From Sphingobacteriales bacterium (GTDB taxonomy: Bacteria > Bacteroidota > Bacteroidia > Chitinophagales > JADIYW01): 64,000 nt of DNA. The translations under genes were made by a program, and so were the position numbers. Each line of letters begins with the position of its first letter. Position 1 is the first letter of the stretch. The DNA lies in contig JADJYT010000002.1 in assembly GCA_016719635.1 (NCBI GenBank), forward strand, positions 372,001-436,000, given 5' to 3'. The notes beneath the pieces are model-generated. The model worked only from the letters and a program-made list of their open reading frames with translations, did not search any database and was not told the DNA's origin. Shown piece after piece: positions 46,283 through 55,897 of this stretch.

Positions 46283-46981
46283 ATGGGAATACTTTTGCAG
46301 GCAGCCACGACCGTTTTAGATACTACACAGGCATTAGCACCAGCAGCCGCACCTTCTCAGGAAATCTCTTACCTGGATTTGCTTTTCAAAGGTGGTTTCA
46401 TGATGATACCGTTACTGGTATTTCTTGCACTGGCCATTTTCTTCATCGTTGAACGATTTATTTTTATCAGCAAACGGGCAACCATGAATGACAACCTGGT
46501 CCGGGATGTACTGGAAAAATTATATGCCGGTAATATTCAGGGCGCAGATGCCCTTTGCCTGGCTGATAAATCAGCTTTGGGTAATGTTTTGCAGGCCGGT
46601 ATCTCTCAGTTGGGAAAACCGATTGACCACATCGAAAAAGCACTGGATATTCAGTCCAGCATTGAACTGAATGAAATGGAAAAACGCACCAGCTATATCA
46701 GCATGATATCCGGTATCGCACCGCGTTTGGGTTTCATCGGTACCATTCTAGGGGTAATCCGCATCTTTTATGATATTGCTTCTTCAGGCGGTAATATATC
46801 GATTGGTACCATTACGACCGGTCTTTATCAGAAAATGATTACCTCCGGTGCTGGTCTGATTGTTGGGGTAATTGCCTTCATGGGGTTCCATTTTCTCTTA
46901 ACCCGAATCGACAACTATTCCATGAAATTGCAGATAAAGATTTTTGAATTTGTAAAAGGTATTCAGAAACCGGTAAAATAA
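46283..46981 (+). CDS. exbB: MotA/TolQ/ExbB proton channel protein
   Basis: 232 aa. Three membrane segments: one near residue 38-58 (MMIPLLVFLALAIFFIVERF), and two near the C-terminus flanking ISGIAPRLGFIGTILGVI and MITSGAGLIVGVIAFMGFHFLL, which match the conserved proton-channel region of the family. With ExbD it forms a proton-driven motor that energises outer-membrane transport or TonB-like functions. It is unusually rich in Ala/Pro/Gln in the first 25 residues. Overlapping role with TolQ cannot be excluded. exbD follows after 4 bp. Confidence 0.9.
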   Translation: MGILLQAATTVLDTTQALAPAAAPSQEISYLDLLFKGGFMMIPLLVFLALAIFFIVERFIFISKRATMNDNLVRDVLEKLYAGNIQGADALCLADKSALGNVLQAGISQLGKPIDHIEKALDIQSSIELNEMEKRTSYISMISGIAPRLGFIGTILGVIRIFYDIASSGGNISIGTITTGLYQKMITSGAGLIVGVIAFMGFHFLLTRIDNYSMKLQIKIFEFVKGIQKPVK

Positions 46982-46985
46982 GAAG

Positions 46986-47381
46986 ATGAATATCAAGCGA
47001 CGCAGACAGTTTCACGATGAAGATGCCATGGCATCCATGAACGATATCATGTTCTTCCTGATGTTGTTCTTTCTGATTATCTCCACCATGGCCAATCCCA
47101 ATGTGATCAAACTGATGCTGCCCAAAGCGAACAGTACGGAACAACTGGCTAAACAACCCATTACCCTTTCTGTCACAGCGGATAAACGCTATTACATCAA
47201 TACCACGGAACTGCCGCTGGAAGGCCTCGAAAATGCCTTGCAGGCAGCCCTGGCCAACAATCCAGACCCTACGGTCGTGTTACGGGTGGCGGACAATCTG
47301 ACTGTTCAGGATCTGGTGGATATCATGTCGCTCGGCGCTAAGCTGAAATTAAAAATGGTACTAAGTACTGAACAACGATAG
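46986..47381 (+). CDS. exbD: ExbD/TolR-type biopolymer transport protein
   Basis: 131 aa. A basic N-terminus, one membrane helix (about 15-35, with the conserved Asp in MNDIMFFLMLFFLII) and a periplasmic domain with the VTADKRYYIN and VVLRVADNLTVQDLVDIM motifs. It is the partner of the preceding exbB and regulates proton flow. No tonB gene is found beside it. Short compared with TolR but usual for Bacteroidota ExbD. Confidence 0.9.
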   Translation: MNIKRRRQFHDEDAMASMNDIMFFLMLFFLIISTMANPNVIKLMLPKANSTEQLAKQPITLSVTADKRYYINTTELPLEGLENALQAALANNPDPTVVLRVADNLTVQDLVDIMSLGAKLKLKMVLSTEQR

Positions 47382-47387
47382 CTATTT

Positions 47388-48320
47388 CTATTTTGATTTT
47401 ACTTCCAGATTTATAAAAGCCTGTATATCCTGATATGCCCGCATCGCTTCTGAGCTTAAAAATGGCATATTCATAAATCCGTGCACCAGTGCCTTGTAGT
47501 CTTTGTACCATACTGCGTTTCCGGCCTCTTTCAGCTTCTGACTATACGAGAATCCTTCGTCTTTCAAAGGGTCATATTCAGCGGTAAGCACAAAGCAGGG
47601 AGGCAGTTTTCCAAAATCCTTCTGATAAATCGGTGACACTTCCGGATTGCAGTGATCTGCCGGATCAGGAGTATATGCCTGCTGAAACCACAGCAGGGCA
47701 TCCCTGGTCAGCAAATAGCCTGTTTGATACTTTTCTATCGAAGGTGTATCCATTTTTCCATCCACCCACGGATAAACCAGCACCTGAGCGGCGATATTAA
47801 TATCCGGATAATTCCTAAAATGATGACAGGCACAGGCTGCGATATTGGCACCGGCGCTGTCACCGGCAACAATCATCTGTGATGAATCAATCCCTAATTC
47901 GGCTGCATGTTCATGGACATATCCGATCACCGTGTAGGCATCCTGATGAGCTGCGGGAAAAGGATGTTCCGGTGCCAGCCTGTAATCGACCGAAATTACG
48001 GTACATTGATTCATGTCACAATGCCGGCGTGCCACATAATCATGTGACTCAACAGAATAATATACAAACCCGCCTCCGTGAAAATAAATAATCACGGGCT
48101 GTTTCGGGGAAACGGAATACCTGTATATTCTTACAGGTATTCCGTGAAAGGAAGTGTCTTCCGTTTCTTTCACATCGGTTTTCTTATCGAATAAAATCTT
48201 GCCCAATCCAGATACTTTTTCATTTACTTTTCTCTGTTTCGGAACATCTTTATATTCCACCTGCCGGATAGGTTTTATATTATTGACGAACCACAGTAAA
48301 AAACGCAATTTGAAATTCAT
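47388..48320 (-). CDS. Alpha/beta hydrolase, hormone-sensitive-lipase-like
   Basis: 310 aa. HGGGF oxyanion motif (about 82), nucleophile elbow GDSAG (about 152), catalytic Asp in YDPLKDEG (about 250) and His in HGFM (about 282) mark the HSL/esterase type (alpha/beta hydrolase fold 3). No signal peptide; likely cytoplasmic esterase. Its 3' end is 6 bp from the exbD stop, convergent. Substrate unknown. Confidence 0.9.
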   Translation of the reverse strand: MNFKLRFLLWFVNNIKPIRQVEYKDVPKQRKVNEKVSGLGKILFDKKTDVKETEDTSFHGIPVRIYRYSVSPKQPVIIYFHGGGFVYYSVESHDYVARRHCDMNQCTVISVDYRLAPEHPFPAAHQDAYTVIGYVHEHAAELGIDSSQMIVAGDSAGANIAACACHHFRNYPDINIAAQVLVYPWVDGKMDTPSIEKYQTGYLLTRDALLWFQQAYTPDPADHCNPEVSPIYQKDFGKLPPCFVLTAEYDPLKDEGFSYSQKLKEAGNAVWYKDYKALVHGFMNMPFLSSEAMRAYQDIQAFINLEVKSK

Positions 48321-48368
48321 AGGTATTGATTATTCTGTTAACTTTATCTAAGATATCAAATTTTGCGT

Positions 48369-48602
48369 ATGAGTTGGAATACAAAAGATAACAAACTGGT
48401 GAAGGAGTTTCATTTTACTGACTTTATACACGCTTTTGCCTTTTTAACAAAAGTGGCCCTGCTGGCGGAAAAACAAAACCACCATCCCGAAATAGTCAAT
48501 GTGTATAATAAAGTGATCATTTCCCTGCAAACCCACGATGCCGGAAATATAGTTACAGAAAAAGACCATAAATTAGCGGAAGCAATCGATGCTTTAATAT
48601 GA
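48369..48602 (+). CDS. 4a-hydroxytetrahydrobiopterin dehydratase (PCD)
   Basis: 77 aa from ATG 48369. The dehydratase fingerprint is seen as LAEKQNHHPEIVNVYNKV, with the active-site His pair, and a later DHKLAEAIDAL. PCD recycles pterin after aromatic amino acid hydroxylation and can act as a dimerisation cofactor. Short form of the family. Its stop overlaps the ligA start by 4 bp (ATGA), a translational coupling with an unrelated gene. No phenylalanine hydroxylase gene is nearby. Confidence 0.9.
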   Translation: MSWNTKDNKLVKEFHFTDFIHAFAFLTKVALLAEKQNHHPEIVNVYNKVIISLQTHDAGNIVTEKDHKLAEAIDALI

Positions 48603-50746
48603 AAAATGATTTATTCTCATCCGGAAATAAGTACGAATTGGTTACACTTACAGAAAGGCTTCTGAAAAAACTGGATGATTTCATTCCCAAAGACAAACTG
48701 GAATCTTTCTGCGAAGAGCTCAAGACCGTCATCAATTTTCATGACAAGAAATATTATGTCGATGCCAGCCCGCTGATCACCGACTATGACTACGACCGCT
48801 TATTTAAGAAATTAAAATCCATTGAGGAAGAGAACCCCAACCTCGTAACTTCCGATTCGCCGACACAACGGGTGGCCAAAGGACTGAACAATGAATTTCA
48901 GACCGTGCAGCACCTGGTACCGATGTTATCGCTGGAAAATTCTTACAATATTGAGGATTTGAACGATTTTGACCGAAAGGTAAAAGTAGCCTTAACCCAA
49001 CATACCACCGTAGAATATATTGCAGAACCCAAATTTGACGGCAGCAGTATCGCTTTAGTTTATGAGAACGACAGACTGGTGCGGGGCGCCACCCGCGGAA
49101 ACGGTGTGGAAGGCGATGAAATCACTACAAATGCCAAAGCCATCAAGTCCATCCCGCTGAAAGCCGATTTTTCGAAATATGGGATTCATAAAATTGAATT
49201 GCGCGGCGAAGTGTTATTGGAATTAGCCATCCTGGAAAATATAAACACTGAACGCAGGCTGCAAAACGAAGTTTTACGAAAGGAAAATAAAAAAGAACTG
49301 GAGCTGTATAAAAATGCCAGAAATACGGCTGCTGGAAGTTTACGTCTCAAAGATTCCGCTGAAGTGGCTGCCCGAAAATTAGATGCCGTTATCTACCAGT
49401 TAGGATATGCCGAAGATAAAAACGGCAATGACATAACCAACATTCTTGAATCGCATGATAAGAACCTGGAAGTACTGACAGAACTGGGCTTCAGGACGCC
49501 GTATAAAGAGAGAGGCATTTTTACCGATATCGAAGCAGTAGAAAATTTCTGCAAACATTGGGAGCAAAAACGCGACAGTTACCCTTTCGATATCGACGGC
49601 ATGGTCATTAAGGTCAATAATATCCAGCAGCAGCAATTAATCGGCAGGACCTCACATCACCCGAAATGGGCGGTTGCCTATAAATTCAAGGCCAAGCAGG
49701 CCACCTCCGTCTTGCGCAAGGTGGAATTTCAGATAGGCAGAACAGGAGCCATCACACCGGTGGCTAAAATTGATCCCGTTCAATTGATGGGCGTGGAAAT
49801 AGCTTCCATCTCATTGCACAATGAAGATTTTATCATTGACAAGGACATACGGCTGCACGACACGGTTATTGTTGAAAGAGCCGGTGACGTCATCCCCTAT
49901 ATTGCGGGCAGTATTCCCGAACGCAGAAGGGGCAATGAAACCAGCATAAAATTCCCGACCGAATGCCCGTCTTGTCATCACCATTTGGTAAAACCCATGG
50001 ATGAAAGTGTGTGGCGATGCATCAATCCCAACTGCCCGGCTCAACTGGAAGAGCATTTAATTCATTTCGTATCCAAGCAAGCTATGGATATTTCCGGATT
50101 GGGGGAAGAAATCATCCGCACCTTTTTACGTGAAAACATCATACAGGATTTCATCTCCATCTATAAAATCGATTATGAAAAGGTTCGGCAGCTGGAAGGC
50201 TGGAAAGATAAGTCTGTTCAGAACCTAAAAGATGGAATTGAAACTTCCAAAAAAAGTGACCTGTACCGCCTGATTATTGGTCTTGGCATTCGCCATATCG
50301 GCAGCACTACCGCCAAGATGCTGGCAAAAAAAGTGGACAAGCTGACCGACTTCCGGCACTGGACGGAAGAACAATATGCCACTTTGGAAGATGTGGGTCC
50401 AAAAGTGGCTCAATCCCTGTTTCAGTTTTTTACGGATGAGGGAAATATCCAGCTCATTAAGGATTTAGAAAAATCAGGTGTGAATATTTCAAAAACGGAG
50501 GAAGTGCTGGATTCTGCCAAACTCGATGGTAAAACTTTTTTGTTTACGGGCACACTCACCCGGGTTTCAAGAGATGAAGCCAAAGTGCTGGTAGAAAAAA
50601 ACGGAGGGAAGAATCTGAGCGCTGTCAGTCCAAATCTGGATTATCTGATTGCCGGGGAAAAAGCCGGTAGTAAGCTGGCAAAAGCACAAAAGATACCTTC
50701 CATTAAAATCATTGATGAAGCAGATTTTTTGAGAATGATTGAATAA
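48599..50746 (+). CDS. ligA: NAD-dependent DNA ligase LigA
   Basis: 715 aa. Adenylation domain with the catalytic lysine in KFDG (Lys145), OB-fold region, four-cysteine zinc finger (CPSCHHH ... CINPNCP), helix-hairpin-helix domain and a C-terminal BRCT domain (about 635-715, DGKTFLFTGTL). Seals nicks in replication and repair. The N-terminus is about 30 residues longer than most LigA proteins, and a later start is possible (an in-frame Met at PKDKLES region is absent), so the extension may be real. Overlaps PCD by 4 bp. Confidence 0.97.
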   Translation: MKNDLFSSGNKYELVTLTERLLKKLDDFIPKDKLESFCEELKTVINFHDKKYYVDASPLITDYDYDRLFKKLKSIEEENPNLVTSDSPTQRVAKGLNNEFQTVQHLVPMLSLENSYNIEDLNDFDRKVKVALTQHTTVEYIAEPKFDGSSIALVYENDRLVRGATRGNGVEGDEITTNAKAIKSIPLKADFSKYGIHKIELRGEVLLELAILENINTERRLQNEVLRKENKKELELYKNARNTAAGSLRLKDSAEVAARKLDAVIYQLGYAEDKNGNDITNILESHDKNLEVLTELGFRTPYKERGIFTDIEAVENFCKHWEQKRDSYPFDIDGMVIKVNNIQQQQLIGRTSHHPKWAVAYKFKAKQATSVLRKVEFQIGRTGAITPVAKIDPVQLMGVEIASISLHNEDFIIDKDIRLHDTVIVERAGDVIPYIAGSIPERRRGNETSIKFPTECPSCHHHLVKPMDESVWRCINPNCPAQLEEHLIHFVSKQAMDISGLGEEIIRTFLRENIIQDFISIYKIDYEKVRQLEGWKDKSVQNLKDGIETSKKSDLYRLIIGLGIRHIGSTTAKMLAKKVDKLTDFRHWTEEQYATLEDVGPKVAQSLFQFFTDEGNIQLIKDLEKSGVNISKTEEVLDSAKLDGKTFLFTGTLTRVSRDEAKVLVEKNGGKNLSAVSPNLDYLIAGEKAGSKLAKAQKIPSIKIIDEADFLRMIE

Positions 50747-50783
50747 TGTCAACACTAAGTTATCGCAACCGGAATTCAACCTG

Positions 50784-50791
50784 TATATTTG
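50784..50791 (+). promoter_or_regulatory. Candidate -7 element for gldH
   Basis: TATATTTG matches TAnnTTTG, 19 bp before the gldH ATG. It lies 37 bp after the ligA stop, so gldH probably has its own promoter. -33 match is poor. Confidence 0.4.
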
Positions 50792-50810
50792 TAAAGATCT
50801 GGATTAAACC

Positions 50811-51275
50811 ATGAAGAATAAGCCATTCATCCATTTATTGTTTTTATGCTTCGGGCTGATTGCATGCGAACAGAAACATTTTTACAATGATTATAAAAGC
50901 GTGGATATAAGAAAGTGGAGATCTACCGACACCCTAACCTATGACATCCAAATTGTTGAATCGAACCACATTTACCATTATGCTGTCAGTGTCCGTCATT
51001 CCAAAGAATACGAATTCAGCAATCTGTGGCTGAAAGTATTGATCAAAGGCAGCAATGGGCTGGACACCAGTTTTCGCTATGAAATCCCTTTATTTAGAAA
51101 TGACGGAAACCCTTACGGAAAAACTACCGGCAGTTTATGTACACAAACGGTTCCATTGAGAACATCACTTCCTCTCTCGGCAAAAGGGAACTACACTATT
51201 CAGATTATACAGTTGATGCGCAAAGACCCCATAGACGGTGTTTCTGATATAGGTGTTATCATAGACCAAAAATGA
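50811..51275 (+). CDS. gldH: Gliding motility lipoprotein GldH
   Basis: 154 aa. Lipobox IAC (Cys19), then the GldH-like beta-domain: WRSTDTLTYDIQIVESNHIYHYAVSVRH, later GNPYGKTTGS and a closing GVSDIGVIIDQK. GldH is a lipoprotein required for gliding and chitin use in Flavobacterium johnsoniae and belongs to the core T9SS/gliding gene set. Here it is far from gldKLMN. Mature length about 135 aa, usual for the family. Confidence 0.85.
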   Translation: MKNKPFIHLLFLCFGLIACEQKHFYNDYKSVDIRKWRSTDTLTYDIQIVESNHIYHYAVSVRHSKEYEFSNLWLKVLIKGSNGLDTSFRYEIPLFRNDGNPYGKTTGSLCTQTVPLRTSLPLSAKGNYTIQIIQLMRKDPIDGVSDIGVIIDQK

Positions 51276-51345
51276 CACTAAAATTACAAATATGAATCTG
51301 TAAACATCTCAAACTTTATTCATAACTTTATGCAAATCTAACCGG

Positions 51346-52974
51346 ATGAAAAAATTAGTTTGCCTGCTGCTCACCCTAATTCCTGTTTATGGAATCTTTG
51401 CACAAACACTTACCCGTGGCCCGTATCTGCAAAGCATGACAAACAGCAGTGTCAAAATCATGTGGCGTACATCGGTTCCTTCGCCTTCCACAGTGAAATA
51501 TGGTTTCTCTCCGGATTTGTTGAATAATACCTTAACTGACACCACACAGGTGGTCAATCACACCATTAAGATTACCGGATTAAACCCCAAGGCCACCTAT
51601 TACTACAGCGTGGGGTTTGGTGCCGAAACATTAGCAGGAACAAACGAACAACATCATTTTACAACAGCACCATCACCCGGAGATACATCAGGATTTAAAT
51701 TCTGGGTAACCGGTGATTTCGGAGCAGGCAACAATGAACAGATAAGTGTCCGCAGGTGGTTTGAAAATCATCTGCAGTCCAATGTGATAGATGGCTGGTT
51801 ATGGCTGGGTGATAATACTTACACAGACGGCACAGATGCAGAATATACAAGGAATGTTTTCAGCAACACCTATGGGTATGACTCCATCTTTCGATTTTTA
51901 TCTTTTTATCCGATACCTGGCAATCACGACTACAACAGTGTAAATCGTTTTGATGATCCGTCTCAACACAGAGGCCCATATTTCGATATGGTAGAAGTAT
52001 TTAAGAATGCTGAAATGGGTGGAGTCGCTTCCAATACGGAAAATTACTATTCTTATGATTACGGCAATACACATTTTATCGCACTCAATTCGGAGCTGTG
52101 GCAATACATTTTTTTTGATTTACCAAATCCTTATAAGACCTGGCTCGAAAACGACATAAAAAGTTCCACCAAAAAATTTAAGGTGGCATACTGGCATCAG
52201 CCACCCTATTCAAAAGGCTCTCACGACTCGGATGACGGATTTGAGTTATTCATGATTGGCATGCGCCAGCGTATCATACCCATCCTTGAAAAGTATGGCA
52301 TTGATTTGGTTTTATGCGGACACAGCCATGTTTATGAACGTTCTTATCTTATCAATAAACATTACGGATGGTCCGGGGATTTCAACAGACAGACAATGCT
52401 GATTGACAGCACCTCCGGAAACCCGGACAGCAACCGTACTTATATTAAATACACATACGGAATGAACAAAGACAAAGGTACGGTGTATGCTGTTGTCGGT
52501 AACAGCGGCAAACACGAACCCGATAATGGCAAGATGTACCCGGCTATGTATAAAAAATATTCTGCCGATAAAGGAGTCGGAAGCATGATACTGGACGTAA
52601 GGGGGAATACGCTGACTGCCTCCTACTTTAAGGATAACGGAGAATTATTTGATAAATTCCGAATCATAAAGGTAGACTCTGCCATTATTTCAGGCATACG
52701 TAACAATAGTACAATAATTGATTTAAAAATATATCCAAATCCATTTTCCAACACCGTAATGGTGGAGTTTTTTGCCAGAGAGAACAAGCAGACCGCTATT
52801 ACCATTCAAAATATCGCCGGACAATTAGCAGTGGAAACCATATGGACCGGCAGCAGCCTGATGGGCAACAATAAGATTGAGCTGAATAACCTGCAAGCTT
52901 TACCTGCCGGTGAATACATCATCAGCATCAAACAGAATGATGAACTGGTGAGTGAGAAAGTGGTGAAATTGTGA
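51346..52974 (+). CDS. Purple acid phosphatase-like secreted phosphoesterase, T9SS-sorted
   Basis: 542 aa. Signal peptide (1-19), N-terminal fibronectin-III-like domain of purple acid phosphatases (20-105, YLQSMTNSSVKIMWRTS), then the metal-binding domain: GDFG (126), GDNTY (149), GNHDY (about 192), H in YWHQPPYSKGSH and GHSHVYERS (about 323). Residues about 455-542 form a T9SS sorting domain (YPNPFSNTV). It probably releases phosphate from organic esters outside the cell. It has the PAP-typical YERS and Tyr residues of the metal centre. 70 bp after gldH. Confidence 0.92.
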   Translation: MKKLVCLLLTLIPVYGIFAQTLTRGPYLQSMTNSSVKIMWRTSVPSPSTVKYGFSPDLLNNTLTDTTQVVNHTIKITGLNPKATYYYSVGFGAETLAGTNEQHHFTTAPSPGDTSGFKFWVTGDFGAGNNEQISVRRWFENHLQSNVIDGWLWLGDNTYTDGTDAEYTRNVFSNTYGYDSIFRFLSFYPIPGNHDYNSVNRFDDPSQHRGPYFDMVEVFKNAEMGGVASNTENYYSYDYGNTHFIALNSELWQYIFFDLPNPYKTWLENDIKSSTKKFKVAYWHQPPYSKGSHDSDDGFELFMIGMRQRIIPILEKYGIDLVLCGHSHVYERSYLINKHYGWSGDFNRQTMLIDSTSGNPDSNRTYIKYTYGMNKDKGTVYAVVGNSGKHEPDNGKMYPAMYKKYSADKGVGSMILDVRGNTLTASYFKDNGELFDKFRIIKVDSAIISGIRNNSTIIDLKIYPNPFSNTVMVEFFARENKQTAITIQNIAGQLAVETIWTGSSLMGNNKIELNNLQALPAGEYIISIKQNDELVSEKVVKL

Positions 52975-52975
52975 T

Positions 52976-54778
52976 TTATAAAAACGAATAGTTTCTTAAT
53001 AGCTCATCCACCTTTTTCTCTACTGCTGCATTTTTTTCCAACACGGGAGCATGGTGCGGTTTGATGCGCGCATCCATAATCAGTGTATCGCAACACCAGT
53101 GTTTGTGCTCAATCCGTTCGTTAATTCCATATATATCATGTGAAGGGTTGGTGCGGGTAAAGGCAACCCAGAGAAAATTATTAAAATGGGATGAAATGAA
53201 ATCCGCATCATCGCAGATAACGATGAATGGTATTCCTTCTGCCTTTTTCATTACTGGAATAAAATCTGGAGATTCCTCCTTACATCGGAATGACGGGTCG
53301 GTAAGCTCAACCGCTAGAATGCCTTTGGAAACAAATTTTGGATTCTTAAATGATGATGGCAGTATAAAATCAGCCGGTAAGAAATTTATCAGTTCCCGTT
53401 TCTTATCCCCTGCTGCCGCAATGATTACCTTACTGCCGGCATTCAGGTTTTCTCCCGAATAGTCTAACGTATCAATGGTGGTTTTGGTCTGGAAGTGGAT
53501 ATCCCTGGTTAAATCAATGCGTTCCAGCATATGATGAAAGAATTTTTCCTCATTGTGCGTGGTCATATCCCTGTCATCACTTTTATCGGCAATAAAAAGA
53601 AATTTCGCAAGCGATAATTGTCCGGTTCCTAAGATATGATTGGCAATCGTCAGTAATTCCTGCGGACGTTTGGTTTTATAATAGGGTGTGTACCGTTCAC
53701 TGCCAATAGCCAGCAATAAGGGATGGACCCCAGCGGCATCTACGGCATGTACCTCATGTAATCCGGGAATTTCAGACCCTATGGCACTACCGGTCATTTC
53801 GTGTATCATATTACCAAAGGCGGTATCTTCCTGCGGCGGACGCCCAACCACGGTGAAACTCCAGACAGCATTTTTTCTGGCATATACATTCTTTACACGC
53901 ATCAACGGAAAATCATGTTTCAGACTGTAATAACCCAAATGGTCGCCAAATGGACCTTCCGGTTTGTTTTCATTCGGATACACTTCCCCTGTGATGACAA
54001 AATCCGCATCGGTACTCAATAAGAAACCCTCTTTATCATACATATACCGGAAGCGCCTGCCACCCAATACCCCTGCAAATGTAAGCTCGGAAATCCCTTC
54101 CGGCAAGGGCATCACGGCAGCGAACGAATGTGCCGGGGGCCCGCCAATAAAGACCGATACTTTCATGGGTTTTCCCAAAGCATTCCATTTTGTCTGGTGC
54201 ACCCCGATACCGCGATGCAATTGGTAATGCAGTCCCGCTTCTTTATCCTTCACATATTCATTGCCACTCAACTGAATTCTGTACATGCCCAGATTCGATT
54301 GCATGACCCCCGGTTTATCAGGGTCTTCCGAATATACAATCGGTAGTGTGACGAATGCTCCGCCGTCCTTTTCCCAACAATGAATATGGGGAAGGTCTGA
54401 AAGTTTTATTTTTTCGAATGAATGCGATGATACCTTTCTGGGCAAGGCCTTGATGGCTGCCAAAGCTGCTGAAATATTTTTAAGAGGATGCTTCAGAGCA
54501 GCCATCGGGTCTGATTTTAAGGCAATCAGTTTTTTTACATTTTCGATCGTATCCCTGAAAATAAACTGACTACGCAGATTCGTTCCAAAAAGATTGGAAA
54601 CCGCCTGAAACCTGGAGCCTTTTACTTTTTCAAATAAAACCGCTTTCCCTTTTGCCTCGTGGATACGCAAATGAATGGCAGCCATTTCCAGATACGGATC
54701 CACCTCTTCCTTGATCCGGATAAGCTGTCCATTTTTATCTAAATCATCTATACACTGCTGAAGGGAAGAATAACTCAT
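52976..54778 (-). CDS. UbiD-family decarboxylase
   Basis: 600 aa. UbiD fold with the N-terminal SLQQCIDDLDKNGQLIRIKEEVDP, the prFMN-binding central region (VYSEDPDKPGVMQSNLGMYRIQL), PPEDTAFG-type catalytic loop (RPPQEDTAFG, about 328) and GPFGDHLGYYS. UbiD enzymes need prenylated FMN made by UbiX and decarboxylate aromatic or alpha,beta-unsaturated acids; in Bacteroidota the closest members act in menaquinone synthesis. No ubiX in the window. Convergent with the PAP-like gene (stops 1 bp apart). Confidence 0.9.
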   Translation of the reverse strand: MSYSSLQQCIDDLDKNGQLIRIKEEVDPYLEMAAIHLRIHEAKGKAVLFEKVKGSRFQAVSNLFGTNLRSQFIFRDTIENVKKLIALKSDPMAALKHPLKNISAALAAIKALPRKVSSHSFEKIKLSDLPHIHCWEKDGGAFVTLPIVYSEDPDKPGVMQSNLGMYRIQLSGNEYVKDKEAGLHYQLHRGIGVHQTKWNALGKPMKVSVFIGGPPAHSFAAVMPLPEGISELTFAGVLGGRRFRYMYDKEGFLLSTDADFVITGEVYPNENKPEGPFGDHLGYYSLKHDFPLMRVKNVYARKNAVWSFTVVGRPPQEDTAFGNMIHEMTGSAIGSEIPGLHEVHAVDAAGVHPLLLAIGSERYTPYYKTKRPQELLTIANHILGTGQLSLAKFLFIADKSDDRDMTTHNEEKFFHHMLERIDLTRDIHFQTKTTIDTLDYSGENLNAGSKVIIAAAGDKKRELINFLPADFILPSSFKNPKFVSKGILAVELTDPSFRCKEESPDFIPVMKKAEGIPFIVICDDADFISSHFNNFLWVAFTRTNPSHDIYGINERIEHKHWCCDTLIMDARIKPHHAPVLEKNAAVEKKVDELLRNYSFL

Positions 54779-54807
54779 TATTCACGGATTGTTAATAGGA
54801 AGTATAA

Positions 54808-54815
54808 CAAAAATA
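54808..54815 (-). promoter_or_regulatory. Candidate -7 element for the UbiD-type gene
   Basis: Reads TATTTTTG on the minus strand (TAnnTTTG), 29 bp upstream of the ATG at 54778. -33 is weak. Confidence 0.4.
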
Positions 54816-54846
54816 GAAAAATATTGTTGGATTCGATTGAACAAAA

Positions 54847-55896
54847 CTACTTATGTGCCTCCACAAAAACCTTGGTATCCAGATTGAACTGCTGCCACTC
54901 TTCCGCATGCGGAATATGCGCAGACAGCAGGTATTTATTATCATCATAAGTAATATCCGAAGAGCCCACATTGCTCAGAAACTTCTGCGCGAGATTATCT
55001 TTTGGAAGCAGGCCGTCCAGTGCACCCCATACCAGCATGACAGGCAGCCTGATTTGATGCAGCCTGGAACTTAAGTCAAGATGTGTAAAAACAGATTGAC
55101 CTTCATATGTCAATGTGGACGGAGCGAATTCAGCATTATTATAGACCAGAGTCAGTTCCCCTTTCGGGACACTTACCGTCTGTGACTGAACATTGGTTGT
55201 ATTATATACGATACCCTTTACCTGATTGAGATACGCCTGATGTTGTTTATATTCCTTGTAGGTTAAGACTGGATGCAACACATAATACTGTTTACAGTTT
55301 CTCCAATAGTCAACATTATAACCTGAAGCAATCACAGAGTCTGCCTTGTTCTGTAACCAATTGATTGAAAGTTGTGAACCGTTTTCAATATCATACGCCG
55401 GACTCTCCAAAATGGCACCTTTTAATTTATTCTGGTGTGCTGTGTCCAGGAGATAATAGGAAGCCAGACCACCTCCCCAGCTAATGCCGTGTAAAAAAAT
55501 GGAATTTGCCTTAGCAATCTGTTTGGTAAAATCCACAATATTATCCAAATCTTCGCTGAACTGTTCAATTGTCATTTCGGATGGTTTTATGTTCCCTTGA
55601 GTCAGACCGGAACCTCTTTGGTCATAATAGATTACTTTATAATACTTTTCAATCTCTTTCCAGTAAATATTGGAACGTTCGGTTTGTGCAGAACCGCCCG
55701 GGCCACCATGAACAAATATAATTGCCACATCCGCATTGATATTTCCACAAACCCGAACAGGCAATGCCACGTTATCCACCTTTACAAAATAATAATTATC
55801 CACCTGATCGCCATTGGGTTTAGGATCCGTAGAACAAGAAACCGTTGCTGTAAAAGCAACTAATAAAACTGTTAATATATTAATCTTAAACCGCAT
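54847..55896 (-). CDS. Alpha/beta-hydrolase lipoprotein, proline iminopeptidase-like
   Basis: 349 aa. Lipoprotein signal (TVSC, Cys21), then an alpha/beta hydrolase domain with HGGPGG, YYDQRGSG, the nucleophile elbow GISWG (about 147-151) and a late acid/histidine pair in WGALDGLLP and HIPHAEEW. The HGGPG and DQRGSG motifs are typical of prolyl aminopeptidases, but attachment to the outer membrane and a divergent cap domain make the substrate uncertain. The preceding gene ends one base before its start. Confidence 0.88.
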   Translation of the reverse strand: MRFKINILTVLLVAFTATVSCSTDPKPNGDQVDNYYFVKVDNVALPVRVCGNINADVAIIFVHGGPGGSAQTERSNIYWKEIEKYYKVIYYDQRGSGLTQGNIKPSEMTIEQFSEDLDNIVDFTKQIAKANSIFLHGISWGGGLASYYLLDTAHQNKLKGAILESPAYDIENGSQLSINWLQNKADSVIASGYNVDYWRNCKQYYVLHPVLTYKEYKQHQAYLNQVKGIVYNTTNVQSQTVSVPKGELTLVYNNAEFAPSTLTYEGQSVFTHLDLSSRLHQIRLPVMLVWGALDGLLPKDNLAQKFLSNVGSSDITYDDNKYLLSAHIPHAEEWQQFNLDTKVFVEAHK

Positions 55897-55897
55897 C

